Shown piece by piece: positions 1-12,387 of a stretch of DNA of 64,000 bases (the first letter of the stretch is position 1; every line of letters begins with the position of its first letter). The notes beneath the pieces are model-generated. The model was given only the letters and a program-made list of their open reading frames with translations, had not been told where the DNA came from and searched no databases. The position numbers and the translations under genes were made by a program. This DNA is from Hormiphora californensis (taxonomy: Eukaryota > Ctenophora > Tentaculata > Cydippida > Pleurobrachiidae), in contig CM035357.1 of assembly GCA_020137815.1 (NCBI GenBank), forward strand, positions 3,972,996-4,036,995, given 5' to 3'.

Positions 1-140
1 TAACGTCGTGACGTCACGCTATGACGTCATAATGACGTCAAAATTTAAATTTTCGTATTTTAGCGATTCCTGACGGTCTTTACACGTCCAGACATGTCTT
101 ACATTGTATTTCACATCAGAAAATACCAAAAATATACCCC

Positions 141-418
141 AATTATGCCAAAAACTAACAGAAATTAGTTGGCTGGAAAGGTGACCATTTTGTTGTCAAA
201 CTGACACCTTTGCCCGGCCCGGGTTACGGATATGATCGATGGTAAATCATGGGGTAAATCAGGAAGAAAGAGAAAGAGAGAGAGAGAAAGTGAAAGAGAG
301 AGAAAGAAATTAGAGAGGGAAAGATAATGATGAAACCCGGAGAGGGCAAAGGTGTCAGTTTGACAACAAAATGGTCACCTTTCCAGCCAACTAATTTCTG
401 TTAGTTTTTGGCATAATT
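141..418. repeat. Foldback (inverted-repeat) element
   Basis: Two arms of about 75 bp, at 141-215 and 344-418, are near-perfect reverse complements. The left arm begins AATTATGCCAAAAACTAAC and the right arm ends GTTAGTTTTTGGCATAATT. The spacer carries a GA-rich stretch (about 258-325). The structure fits a MITE-like foldback element; no transposase is visible and no clear target-site duplication was found. Confidence 0.75.
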
Positions 419-467
419 TACTATAATTGTCTATTGTTTAGTGATTACAAAATCATCGTCGCGTGGG

Positions 468-778
468 AGTAGAGTGGTTCCCTTGGCCTTCGTGGCTTCG
501 TGGGATGACGCTGCTATCAAGCTGTTGAACACAGGGAAGACTCATTTATTTATGCACAACGTTTTGGGTAAATGCCACATAATCATGTGTAATGTGATAG
601 ACAATGCCACACCTCTTTGAAAACTTAAAGAACTGTCACATATTAGCTAGAGGGGCTTTGTCTATCAGATTACACATGATTATGGCGCATTTAGCCGAGA
701 CGTTGTGAACAAATGAGTCCTCCTTGTGTTCAACAGCTGGGTAGCAGCGTCACCCCACGAAGGGAACCAGCCTACTTG
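468..778. repeat. Imperfect foldback MITE, ~310 bp
   Basis: The sequence reads toward the centre as imperfect inverted arms of about 150 bp. GTGGTTCCCTTGG, TGACGCTGCTA and GCTGTTGAACACA on the left recur reverse-complemented on the right (for example TGTGTTCAACAGC at about 724). The arms are more diverged than those of the 29-30 kb and 57-58 kb palindromes, so this copy is probably older. No ORF is supported. Confidence 0.65.
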
Positions 779-1272
779 TATCACAATGGATATCCTACAC
801 ATGTCATAATTAACTCTAGTCTCTATGATTCCTAAATCAACTGAAACTTATACTGCGTTTTGGTTACTCAGCAACGTTTTGGTTGATCACTAAACTTGCA
901 CTTGCAGTTTACTCTGTCTGGCGCCACAGTATAAGCATCAGTATAATACTACAGGACACTGCAGTAAACAATGTTATTTCGCAATTTTAATTTAACTCCA
1001 AACACGGTTAAATGTTGCGAAACATGAAAGTAATTAGTATGGCTTGAATCGTGATTCTCAGTTAGGAAATGCATTCGATCAGTATCTAAATTGTTCAACA
1101 TAGTCTTGATAAGTGCATACAGCAGAGACGTAGATGAAATTGAAACAATGCACAAATCACATCATCGATATAACACTGATAGCTAGTTGTTTATTCATTT
1201 GTCAATAGCTGTTTAGTTTCCTATATATGCTATGTGTTTGTGTATGTTCAGGGGTATACCTAACACACATAC

Positions 1273-1952
1273 ATATATACCCTGCTAACTTAAATAATGC
1301 GCCAGTGGCGAGAAGTCCCACTAGCGCGCTCTCAGTAAACAGCCAGTCCAGCGGCAGATTATTTCCCACTGGCAGGTTATTTATTTTTAACTCCTACGTA
1401 ACATTCAAAGTGTGTGTAAATGATCAGTTCTTACTAAAATACAGAGGGAACACTATGTGCAACACTTACACACTACATTGGAGAGAAAGAAAGGACACAT
1501 TCCGTCAATTACTCTCTCTTTATCTCCCCTTTTGTCTCACTATCTCTTTCTCTGTGTTATTTGTGACATGCCCCTTATCAGGCTATTTCTTTCACTCTCT
1601 TTCCTTAGCAACTGCTTAGTAACTGTTACCAAACAGTGTACACTCAATTGTGACGTGTTTTTAACTATTTCTCAGTTCTCTTTGTGTGTTTTGATTAGTG
1701 TTCTCTCTCTTGTTGGTGTGTAATACTTGAAATAAACAACTAAAGCAGGGTATATAACCCATAAACTCTGACCACTGGCACGTTATAGGTTTAAACCCCT
1801 CCGCCTCTCCCTCGGCTCCGCCTCGGGATCGTCGTCGTGATTTAAACCAGTTTATCCGCCAGCGGCGGATAAACTCCAGCTAACTTCTCCCAGCGGCGCG
1901 CTGGGAGAAAGTTATCTGAAATAACGCGCCAGTGGCCAGAGTTTATGCCTCA
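1273..1952 (+). mobile_element. Two-part TIR element, copy 1
   Basis: This ~680-bp segment recurs in inverse orientation at 24300-24973. Part A (about 1273-1752) is bounded by TATATACCCTGCT and its reverse complement AGCAGGGTATATA. Part B (about 1756-1951) is bounded by inverted copies of CATAAACTCTGACCACTGGC. B contains perfect short hairpins, such as TTTATCCGCCAGCGGCGGATAAA. The two copies conserve a shared reading frame in part A (about 100 residues) but it matches no protein I know and is probably carried along passively. The structure suggests two MITEs that move as a pair, or one element with nested TIRs. Confidence 0.7.
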
Positions 1953-3031
1953 TATATTCAAATAGTAAATCCTTTTTACTTACGATTATTCGAAATTAAT
2001 ATGATATGGTTTTGTAAGAAGACTACTCAAGCGGGAAAATTAGAGTGGGGGAGAGAGGGAGAAAGTGAGCTAGAAAGGGACAAAGAGATCACATGCATGC
2101 CCCCATTTAGTTTAACTCTGTACTGCGGATCGGTCGAACACGATGGATTATAGTGCATTTCGTCTGGAGAGTCATTCTCATGCCTTTATAATTTCGGATT
2201 CGCCTATTGAACGAGTCTATTTCGCTCTCTTTCTTTTCTTTAGCCGTATTGAATTGTACGACAGCCATATATTTGATTTTCGTAGTCCATTTATTTGAAG
2301 CTAAAGTTTATACATGATTACATGAAATGTAGTCGATATTTGAAGCTATAGAGTCTATACATGAAATTTCTGTTTCTCTCTGATCGAGTTGGTTCTCATC
2401 AGATGACGGCAGTGACTTCCTCCTTGCTTTATTTGAGTATGTTACTATTTGAGAGTTTAAACTTTCGGGAAGCTTCCGATATAATTAACTTATATCCTTC
2501 TTTACCTTGCCTATGGTTTACCTTAGATTGCTCTCGTAATTGTCTACTTCAGTTAAGCAACATCAATATAATGATTGTAAACGGTTGAATAATGAACATA
2601 TGTTCATTATTCAACAATTAACCTTTTAGCATGTGCATATTATATGACCAATATCTTATTGAACCAAGATGAGATATATCTAAGATTCTTAGATTTTAGC
2701 AAGTCAGTGGTAAAAGCGTATGTATTTCGAAACATCGCTTATCATTTTATATTGTTATACTGCATCTATGGTAAAAGTACTGTCTCTGCTAATTATTGAA
2801 ATGTATTCTAATCAGTTGCAGCTATATTAATAAAGAAGTCTAACAAATGTTCAAAATGTTACATGTAGCTGCTATGAAACTGGACGTGGTAGAAGTAGGG
2901 AGTTTTCCCAACTGTAGTACAGCTTGACAAGCTTATTAAGTTGACAACAGCAGAAGCAGAAAAGTTTCTATTGTCGTCGAAACTGTATTTCTTGATTTCT
3001 TTTTAATTTCTTCTTCAGAGTCGCTGTAATT
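1953..3031. other. Intergenic, no gene seen; 32-bp palindrome
   Basis: This AT-rich stretch holds only short ORFs without splice or family support. At 2584-2615 there is a perfect 32-bp palindrome, GTTGAATAATGAACAT followed by its exact reverse complement. The segment just before 3032 would contain the promoter and 5' UTR of the carboxypeptidase gene, but I recognise no core promoter element. Confidence 0.5.
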
Positions 3032-6000
3032 ATGTTTTACTTTATTTGGTAAGCTACCGATCATTGTTTTTTTGTAGATTTAAGCAATCATTTTTAATTT
3101 GATTTAATTTCAATGGCTAACGAATATTTTCAGTGCTTTGTCCTTCCTCGCTGGTCTTGCCTCTGGGTGTGCTGACCCTAACAAAACACCAAGTGAAAAC
3201 TTCAAGCATTCAAAGAATCTTTATCTTTCACAAAAGGAGGTAAAATTTTTTTGAGTAATATTAATAGTATGTGTACAATGTAGTCGGACCCCGATTTACC
3301 GGGATCCTCGGGGGAAGCCATTTTGCCCGGTAAATCGGGGTGCCCGGTATATCGGGGTAGAGCATATTTGACCCATAAATCCTACTTTTGTCCAAAATTC
3401 TATACCAAGACACCTCTAACTGTATAGTATACATTTATTGATGACAATATGATCATTGCTTCTGTTATTAGAAATAGAAAATTTAAAAAATTTTAAAAAA
3501 AATTATAAAATCTTTTTCTAAGGTAACCCAACCCGACCGAGTCCGAATCGTGTTTCGAATCGGTGCATCTTATCGCATGTCCTGCCGCTAATTAGACGGT
3601 TCGAAACGAACCGATACGTGATACCATGCCGAATCTGTCAGAGCATTGGCCTGACCCATTCTCGCTTCTCTCAAATAATACGCGAGAACTGTGGTCAGAG
3701 CATTGGCCTGAAAGTGCCGAATCTGGGCACCTTAAGCGGGGTGAGGAAGTATCAAAGTTTCAAAATAACTTTTTCTCTGAAAATTTACGGGGAGCATCGA
3801 TCAAAGCATTGACAATGATTCTGTAAAATTTTGCAAAAAAAGTTATGAAATTTTTCTAAGGTATACCAGACACGTTCGAATCATGTTTCGAATCGGTACA
3901 TCTTATCACGTGTCCTGCCGCTAATTAGACGGTTTGAAACGAACCGATACGTGATCCCCATTAAACCTAGCGAATTGCAAATTTGCAAATTTATCAACTG
4001 GCAAAACTTCAAAAATTTTCCAAAAAAATCGGGGGAAAGAAATCCTCCCGGTAAATCGGGGTTCCGGTAAATCGGGGCCCGGTAAATCGGGGTCCGACTG
4101 TACATGCAAGAACTGCACTTGCTTATCCAAAGTCTATACACAATTCAAGTACATATATTCTCCTCAGCAACTTCTGGAAATTATAGCTCGGAAACGGCGC
4201 TCAGCAGACCCAGAGGAAGCTGAGGAAGAGGCTCCTACAACAGAGGACATGTTTGATGTTCTTACGACGGAGGAGTTCCGGTGGGTGGAGGACGTCCATA
4301 CCAACCATGACAGAAAGTACTACAACTACACCGGATATAATAGCTTTGAACCTATAAAAAGGTAGGAAGCACTATAACTTAAGTAGAGCAGCTGAATATG
4401 TTTTGAATATAATATGGCGTAAACTGTGCATACACTTCGCCCCCGAAGTACGAATATTCAATAGGTTGTTATGTGAATTTTACATGCTGATACCAGTGTC
4501 ATTTCAGTGAGTTGTATCGACTTCAAAAGCAGTACGATTATGTGAAGATCGAGAAGTTTGGTAAAACTTACGAAAAAAGGTATTCGGATCCCATGCAGCG
4601 GTCAATTACACACCTTCAATTGTTCCAAATGTTCTAAACACAGTTGTATTATTTCATTGTGACTCAATTACATTCTAACTCATGTTCTAACTCCTCTAAT
4701 CTCGATATTTCTGATAATACTTTATTTGCAGGGACCTCTTGGCGATTCACATCAATAAAAACAATAGCAAAGACATTGTCTTCTTGACGAGTTTGATACA
4801 TGCTCGGGAGTGGGTCGCTGGATCAATCACAATGAACATTATACACAGAGTAAGAAGCTATAATTGTAATATATCTGACCTCGCACGAAAGGGTGTCATC
4901 AGCACAATCCAATGCCTGTCAAGACTTGCCTATGCTACTCTATTCAGGCGAGTTAAGCGAGCTTACGCGGTGTGAGAGCCAACAGACTGGGAGCATGTCA
5001 AGTCAAGACCTACTATAATTATGTACATCTTAAAAAAATCAAATTGTTTTCTAAATTCCTCACTGATTCACTTTTTTCAGCTTTTAAAGTATAACACCAA
5101 GGATGCCAGGCTACTTCGAGATAACTTCCACTTCGTAATAGTACCCTGTCCTCAACCCCGACGGATACGAGTATACCATGTTCAAGGTATTATAAAGAAT
5201 CAAAACGATAGTGATCGGCATGTTCTCAACTATATAACACAACGAGCTGATAATAATAGATCGTTAGCCAAGATTTTGCTGTTTGTATAATATCTAACAT
5301 GTATAATTTCACCAGAATCGGATGTGGAGGAAAAACAGAGAGCCCATTCCAGGATCGAACTTTAGGGGAATTGACCTGAACAGGAATTTCTTGTACGGCT
5401 ACCGTTCATGTAGCGTGATGTTTTGTAGTCAACCAATTTTAAAACTACCACACGTCAAGTTATTTTCCATAACTTTCTTCTTACATATCTTGGGGCAAAG
5501 TTGGAAGGAGCCTAAAAACTCGAAATAGTCTGCTACCCATCGCTCCTAATCGCACCCCTTTACAGATCCAACGGACCATGAAAATAATGGTGCCAAAAGT
5601 GAGATTTACTCAGGAGGAAAGGCTCTTTCCGCCCTAGAAAGCACTGTAAGTCACATTCAACTGAATATAGGTTTTCATTCAACATGATTTATTTGATGCT
5701 TATTGAATTAACTTGTTATGTTCGGAGCTCGTGGAAAGGGGATCGAGCTAGGCAATGATTAACACGTGTGTCGTGTAATCTTGAAATTCTCCCTCTGCAA
5801 ATTGTGATGTATATTTGTCTGTTTCAGGCGCTGAGTAAACTGCTATTCAAGTACCGTGCTGGAATGAAATACTTCATTGACTATCACACCTATGGCAACC
5901 TGTGGCTCAGTCCGTATGGGGCTCACAACTGGCTACCGAGGAACGAGCACCAAATAGTGAGTTATTTATAACGGCCTCCTTCACACGCGAGAAAAGAGCA

Positions 6001-9000
6001 TCAAATAGTGTAAACATGTTGATCAAGGTCTTTTTAGTTAAACGAAACCCCAATATTTTAGAAACGATATCGGGATAATGCCTTGAGGAGTTTTCAGCTT
6101 ACTTTAGGAGGAAAAGACTTCGTCGGAGGAAGTGCTTATTCAATACTTTGTAAGATATGAATTCCACCACTCCCACTTTACTTTCAAGGCCTCTAAGTGA
6201 ATTTGCTAATCAATATTTTATTGATCATTATCTAATATCTAGCTGACTGTAAAAAATGCTCCTAGCCTCGAGTTAATTATACCAACTGATCCCCGCTTTC
6301 AGATGAGTGTCATGGTATATTGATGGATCACGTTCATTACTACGTTACACCTTTATCATTTACCGTTGAAGTGGGTGACCCGAGGGACGACTTCACCGTA
6401 CCCGATTCACGCATCAACACCTATACAATATCCCAGGTACAGTCGGACCCCGATTTAACGGCCCCCGATTTAGCGGCACCCCGATTTAACGGCAGGATAA
6501 ATTTCCCCCAAAAATTTTTTGAAATTTTTTTTGAAATTTCTCAAAGGTGTAACCACGTCCGAATCCTGTTTCGAATCGGTGCAGGTAATTAGACGGTTCG
6601 AAACTAACAGATATGTGATCCCCATGAAGCCCATCGAGTCGCAATTTTGACGCTTGTTAAACTGGCCCCATGGGGATCACGTATCGGTTAGTTTCGAACC
6701 GTCTAATTAGCGACAGGACGTGCGATAAGATGCATTGATTCAAAACACGATTCGGACGTGGTTTATATACCTTTGAAAAATTTTCATAACTTTTTTTTGC
6801 AAAATTCTACAGAACTAGCGCACCCATTGGGTGCGCCTCAAGTAAGGGCTTTTGATAACCCACCCGGCTTCGCCGGGCGGTTCTTTTCGTCCCTTTCAAC
6901 TTCAACACAATGGTTGCCATGACAACTGAGTTGGTAACTATGGAGACTGGCATGTTAAAAGTTATTCGAAAATATTAACAAACTTTCACTGAAGTTCCAA
7001 AAGTGTATGCAACAGCTTTACAGCTTTGGTCACTTAAAGTGTTTTATGAAGGAGCACTGTCGCTTAGATACCGCTGAACGAACGACTTCGACGACGTTCA
7101 TCTCCAAATTATAATAGAGACTAGAAAGCCCATTGAAGTAGAGCACCCGTTGACCCGAATCCCCACACTCCTCCTCACCCAGGAGCACCCCTCTCACTCG
7201 CTGCACCAACCCGCACGTGCAACCTCCCATACCCCTTCCAAGCCACCTCCTTGGCAACCCCCTCTATTTGCACGTGTGGATACTACATACTCATCACCAC
7301 GACGTTCATTTGCAAATTATAATATAGACTAGAAAGCCCATTGTTAAGTCCTACAACACCCCCCCCCCCCCCCCCCCGTCTCTATGTCTCTCTCCCCCCT
7401 CACTCTTCGTCTCTCCATGTCGGGGTAAAGAATAAGGAGGTTGGTAGTGGTAGAGCGCCGGTGATAAACATCAAGGGAAGTCTCGCTGAATAACATGTAG
7501 AATCAGGTGATAAAGATCCGTAGAATTGTAGCTGTGTAGAGAATCAACGGGGTACGTAGGTAGAAAGGCTTTGGCAATCATGGAGGTCCCAGCAGTAGAT
7601 CCAAAACACTACAGGAACAACACAGGAACACGCAACAAACAACCAAAAACATGCACGTGCAGTATCCCCCCTCCAATACCCCTTCCAAGCCACCTCCTTG
7701 GCAACCCCCATTGCACGTATTGCTACTATAGCTCCACACGTCTCATTGCAAATTATAATAGGACTTATATTAAGTACCTACACCTCCCAAACCCCTATGG
7801 TCCCCCCTCTTAACTATTAGTTCTCTCGTCTTGGGGTAAGGGCCGAGGTGGTATAGTAGTCTGTAGTACCTGAACTACGGGAGAGCCGCGCGGTGTAACT
7901 GTTAGAATCAGGTGTAAATCGTCATGGTACTGAGGTAGATATCACGGTATGTATTGAAAGGCGTGGCAATCATGGGGTCCACTAAGTAATTCTGAAATAC
8001 CAAGACACAACCCATACCCACAACTCCTTCCTCCTGCAATCTAATCCCTACCTCCAATAGACACCCCCAAGCACCTCCTTCAGCCACATCTAATTTGCCT
8101 ATTGCGCATCATACCTCATCGCCACGCTTCTATTGTAATAAGAACCTATCTAGCGTTCTTTAGAATGAACCAGAACTTAGTCTGGCTTTACAGATTTACC
8201 GTAGTTTAGTTTAGGGTCAAGTCCGAATGTTTGTTTGTTGTTGCCGACACTGATTGGGTGTGGTGCGAGGTGCTGTGTTATTGATGATCGGTGGTATGCT
8301 GTCATGCCGTTGAGAGTTTTTTCGCTAATATATTATAGCCAGCAGTTGTGCTACTAAGTATTTGGCAGTGTTTTGCCCTTGTTCCCTCTATTGCTCTTCG
8401 CTCTTCCTAATCCTAATGCCTTACCGTTCAATTGAGAATACACCATAATCTCAGCTATATGCATATAATTATGCCCCTTATTTGCATCCGCATCAGCCTT
8501 CTCGTCATCGTACAGGAATACAGCAAGTGTAGGTTCTTTAGTAGCAGGAAAGAACTGTGGCTGGCTTCTACAATTCCCCCTCCTTTCGTTACGAGTCAAT
8601 AGCCCCTGTTGTTTTCTTGTTGCCCATTAGGATACTTGGGCCCTATAATCGAAGTTAAAAATTTCTTTTTTTTTAATTGAAAAAATCGGTTTTCTGCTGA
8701 TACCAGTTAAAGGGGTTTTTAATTTTTCGAACTCCTATTTATATCCCACTTTGTCTACCTTTGTGTCTTGCAAGTTGTTTTTTTAGCCACTCGGGTTTCC
8801 CCCTCATGAGTGCCAGGTAGGGGGGTGCCCCATCAATAGTTTTTCTGGCCCCAATCCGTTTTTGACTGTTCGAGCTGTAATCAAAACTGACACCTGTTTT
8901 GAGGGTTTGTACCACTTCCTGACTTCCCCAAGAATAAGAAAGAGAAAAATTTCAAATGTTTTTAAAACCTGGTATTTTAGATTTTTTTTAGGTGTAAAAA

Positions 9001-9505
9001 CAGCATCAACGTCAAACCCTGCTAAATCAGAAACAAAGGAGCACAGATAAAAAGGATGACTAAATTTTTTACAATAATGATCTGAAAATTTTGGAAAGGG
9101 CCCCCTTTTTTTATGAAGGGGAAAAAAAAAACCCCCCCCCTAAATTCCCTTTTTTTCAAAATTTATTGGATTCTTTCCATTGGATTTTCCCAACATTTAA
9201 ACTGCAGGCGATTCCCCCAAATCAAAACCGGTTTCCACAACCCGGGGGCACCTTTGCTGGGAAGGCTAGGGGGCAAAATGCCCCAAAAAAAGAGGAAGGG
9301 GGGAGGAAGGAGAGAGAAGAGAGGAAAAGAGAGAGAAAAAGAGGAGAGCCCCAAAAAAAAGGGGGGGGGGGCCCCCCCCGGGGGGGTTTTTTTTTTGGGG
9401 GGGCCCCAAAAAAAAACCCCCCCCCCCCCCCGGGGGGGCCCCCCCGGGGGTTTTTTTTTTTTTTTTGGGGGGGGGGGGGGGGGGTTTTTTTTTTTTTTTT
9501 TTTTT

Positions 9506-9560
<55 letters not shown>

Positions 9561-9564
9561 GGGG

Positions 9565-9598
<34 letters not shown>

Positions 9599-9620
9599 TT
9601 TTTTTTTTTTTTTTTTTCCC

Positions 9621-9704
<84 letters not shown>

Positions 9705-11170
9705 CGGGGGCGGGGAAAACCGGGGCCCGGGTTTTGGGTTTGCCCCCAAAAAGGGGGTTTTTGCCCCCGGGGGGGGTTTTCCCTCCCCCCCCAAACCGGG
9801 TCCCCAAGCTTTTCCTTTAAAAAAATTTTCGGGCTTAATTTGGCAACAGGCGAAATCACACAGCCACATAATTATAACAATTTTAATTTATTTTCGCCGC
9901 ACCTTCTTAAACCCTTTTTCGCCCCTTCCCCAAATGCCCACTTCCCTTCCCCAAAGGGCCTTCCGGTCCCATCTGCACGTGCAGTATAAACCAACCCTCC
10001 CCTAACAACCTCTTCAATTTGCACGTGCACAAACGGTTGCTAGCGACATCTCCAAATTATAATATAGACTAGCGCACCCATTGGGTGCACCTCAAGCAAG
10101 GGTTTTTTGATAACCCACCCGGCTTGCCGGGTGGTTCTTTTCGCCCCTTTCAACGTCAATAACACGGTTGCCATGGCAACTGGAGTGGTAACTATGGGAA
10201 CTGAATTGTTGAAATTCATTCGAAAATATCAACAACTTCCACTGGAAGTCCCAAAAGTGTGAGCAACAGCTTTACAGCTTTGGGCCTATAAAGTGTTTTA
10301 TGAAGGAGCAGACTGTCGCTTAGATACCGCTGAACGAACGACTTCGACGACGTTCATCTCCAAATTATAATAGAGATGATTGTCAATGCTTTGATCGGTG
10401 CTCCCCATGAATTTTCAGAGAAAAATATATTTTGAAATTCGAATTCTTCTTCACCCCGCTTAAAGTACCCAGATTCGGCATGGTATCACGTATCGGTTCG
10501 TTTCGAACCGTCTAATTAGCAGCAGACATGCGATAAGATGCACTGATTCGATAAACGATTCGGCCGTGGTTGATATGTAGGTAGTATGTACCTTTACTTA
10601 GAAAAATTTTTTTTTAAAAAAAAAAAATTATTTTTCTAATCAGAAAATAGAAATGATCATGTAATCAATACATGGACATTGCATTTAACACTTAGAGGTG
10701 TTTTAGTAGAGCATTTTGGACAAAAATAGTGTTTTATGGGCCAAATATGCTCTACCCCGATTTAACGGACACCCCGATTTAACGGACAAAACCCTTTCCC
10801 CCGAGGGTGCCGTTAAATCGGGGTCCGACTGTATAACCCTCCTTAGAAAATATCCCAGTTTTGTACATACTTCTTTTTACTGATCCAAAAGACAAAACAT
10901 GACTCTCAATGTTCCCTATTTCGACGTTGAGGCCAGAGGCTATACTCAATGTATTATATTGTAATGCTCTCAGTGGTTATCTATTTAATGCTCCTTTATT
11001 TTCAGTGGTTAGCTCTAGCTTCACAACTAAAACTGCTCAAAAAGGAGCTAAAATCAGGACAATACGACAAAGATAGGACGCTTAACTGGAGGCGAACTAA
11101 AGTATCAAAACGGACACTTCCAAATCCACGTAATAAACGGAACTCTAAACGTGACAGTGGAAGTGATTAA
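3032..11170 (+). CDS. Secreted M14 (carboxypeptidase A/B-type) metallocarboxypeptidase
   Basis: Exons: 3032-3048, 3134-3239, 4168-4361, 4508-4579, 4732-4849, 5081-5186, 5316-5409, 5566-5645, 5828-5956, 6062-6149, 6303-6436, 11006-11170, all with GT-AG borders. The first two exons encode a signal peptide (MFYFICALSFLAGLASG). Family signatures run in order: HAREW (zinc His and Glu), NPDGYEY, NRMWRKNR, GIDLNRNF (substrate-binding Asn and Arg), DYHTYG (third zinc ligand), and SFTVEVGDP with the catalytic Glu. It should remove C-terminal residues from peptides outside the cell. The prodomain is short. The last exon adds a Lys/Arg-rich tail (WLALASQLK then basic). Oddities: in exon 5081-5186 the conserved NPDGYEY is reached only after a +1 shift at about 5147, so the sequence has an extra base, is a pseudogene, or shifts frame. 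The last intron is 4.6 kb of repeats. Confidence 0.85.
3283..4100. mobile_element. pogo/Tigger-like MITE in carboxypeptidase intron 2
   Basis: Terminal inverted repeats GTCGGACCCCGATTTACCGG and CCGGTAAATCGGGGTCCGAC flank the element, with TA on both sides (3281-3282 and 4101-4102). TA target sites and this kind of TIR fit the pogo/Tigger branch of Tc1-mariner elements. There is no transposase ORF. Inside is a copy of another small repeat, GTCAGAGCATTGGCCTGA (about 3637-3709). Relatives with the same ends occur at 6440/10831, 16650, 53264 and 58638. Confidence 0.8.
6813..7115 (+). repeat. ~300-bp direct repeat, left copy
   Basis: The unit starts GCGCACCCATTGGGTGCGCC, a short hairpin, contains a second hairpin (CCCGGCTTCGCCGGG), and ends near CAAATTATAATAGAGAC. 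The same unit lies in the same orientation at 10071-10375 with scattered differences. Shorter relatives ending in AAATTATAATATAGACTAG occur at about 7312, 7745 and 10050. This looks like a dispersed or tandem satellite-like family rather than LTRs, because no coding region for a retroelement is seen between the copies. Confidence 0.65.
7116..9094. repeat. Degenerate repeat copies, no gene supported
   Basis: Within the intron, segments around 7140-7330, 7660-7780 and 8040-8140 are diverged copies of one another. All share CCTTCCAAGCCACCTCCTTG or related text followed by AAATTATAATA. A C-run lies at about 7361-7378. A short minus-strand ORF at 8354-8599 (81 residues) has a protein-like composition but no recognisable family and sits inside repeats, so I do not call it. 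Confidence 0.45.
9095..9830. other. Homopolymer block, probably sequencing or assembly artefact
   Basis: The segment is almost entirely runs of one base (6 to over 30 long) switching among G, C, T and A. All six frames therefore stay open over about 200-300 codons and give poly-Pro/Gly/Phe/Lys translations. Real genomic DNA rarely looks like this; low-quality trace tails base-called as runs do. Flanks (about 9040-9260 and 9780-9960) also look homopolymer-stretched. It should be treated as unreliable sequence. Confidence 0.8.
10071..10375 (+). repeat. ~300-bp direct repeat, right copy
   Basis: This matches 6813-7115 in the same orientation. It has the same opening hairpin (GCGCACCCATTGGGTGC), the GATAACCCACCCGGCTT segment, CAACAGCTTTACAGCTTTGG, and the end TTCATCTCCAAATTATAATAGAGA. 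Beyond it the sequence returns to pogo-like element text (10376-10831), also seen in inverse orientation at about 6660-6810. Confidence 0.65.
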
Positions 11171-12387
11171 TTAATTGATTAACTAGCTTATTACATGTGT
11201 AATTGTACAAAATCAGAGTTATTTTTGTCCATAAGACGGCCAGAACACATTTTCTGTTTTATTGATTGTTTTGCTTTTAATTCCAAGCGTAATCAAAGAG
11301 TAAATCATGTCTGAACGAACTTAACAAAATATTATATGTATTGCATCAACATACACCAATAATTCTTGATGGCATTTCCTGCAGAGACCACAAAATATAT
11401 CATTATGATGATGACGGGATAATGTGAACTTTAGTGCCAGTTTTCCAGTGAAATAAGACCCCTTAATTCTTATCCCATCTCATGAGATTCTCATCTTGGA
11501 TTCTGGAAAATATAACTTATTATGTGTGTTTGCATATATTATGGAAGAAATCATCACAGTTCAAATTTGTTGTGTATTATACGCCGTACCGTGTTTACAT
11601 GTTGTTCAACCCTAGAGGCCGCCGGTATTCTCTACTATATCTACTAATCTTCATGCGGCTCATAAACATTTGGCCATTACAATCTCGGTTACGCCGTACC
11701 TAGTTAGAATGATACCTCGATAGAGACCCGTTATTGTTTCTTTGGGTCCATCAAACATCTCGCCAAAATCTAACCGACAGCCTTTAAATGGTCTTCCTTG
11801 TTCTTCTTCTGAAACTTTCTGCTCTTCTTCAGGGCCTACTTCCCCCTTTGTTTCTTTTGTTCTCATATTGAGGTTTGTCTGTTTGTTTGTTTGTTTGTTA
11901 AAGACGTCTTAGGTACCTACTACATGGGACACCATGGGTTTCCCCCATTGAGGTTTAATGGCAGCCGCCGATGTCAATGGTTTATCAATCGTTAATCAAT
12001 CGCGGAACGTCAAACTTAATTTTAGTAGGTTAGTTAGTGAATTTCTACTATCCATCAAAATTTAATTATCGGACATCTGCATGATTCTGTATTGGTATTA
12101 GAATTTCAGTTAGAAGCTACATTACATAACTGAAGGCGAGAAACACAGTGTACCCGAAAGCTTCTGTCAATTTATTGATTTAGTACCATTATATTATCGT
12201 TGTTTATCTTGTTAAAGCTCCATACATTACAGTTATAACAGGAGCACAACCCACCCACCCAGTTATAACATCCCCTTTGTTTTACTCAAATCGTTTTAGG
12301 AGGGGCCGCCTTGCTCCAAAAAAGTAATCGAATCTCCTTGCCTGGCGTAACCCCACACTCTCTCTTTGTCCCTCCGATCTGTGTGCC
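11171..12387. other. Intergenic between carboxypeptidase and sulfatase
   Basis: No gene is supported. Short ORFs lack acceptors, donors or family motifs. A short (TTTG)n run lies at about 11877-11898. The last few hundred bases should include the sulfatase promoter and 5' UTR; I see no clear TATA or initiator context. Confidence 0.5.

Larger units (their letters stand above)
6440..10831. mobile_element. Split pogo-like element filling the last carboxypeptidase intron
   Basis: The left end (CAGTCGGACCCCGATTTAACGG) starts two bases inside the intron, so its TA target overlaps the 5' splice site GTA. The matching right end (CCGTTAAATCGGGGTCCGAC) is at about 10810-10831, followed by TA. Between the ends are other repeats: direct repeats at 6813-7115 and 10071-10375, degenerate copies between them, and the homopolymer block at about 9095-9830. 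I read this as a pogo-like element later invaded or expanded by tandem repeats. Confidence 0.65.

Noticed and set aside
8354-8599. 81-residue minus-strand ORF with protein-like composition
   Set aside because: Lies among degraded repeats in an intron, no recognisable family, no splice partners; could be a transposon remnant but not supportable.
9091-10005. Long overlapping ORFs (up to 304 codons) on both strands
   Set aside because: They translate homopolymer runs (poly-Pro, Gly, Phe, Lys); open in all frames because single-base runs contain no stops except by chance. Not genes.
6813-10375. Direct repeats as LTRs of a retrotransposon
   Set aside because: No polyprotein, primer site or TG..CA ends between or in them; related shorter copies lie between, so a satellite-like family is simpler.
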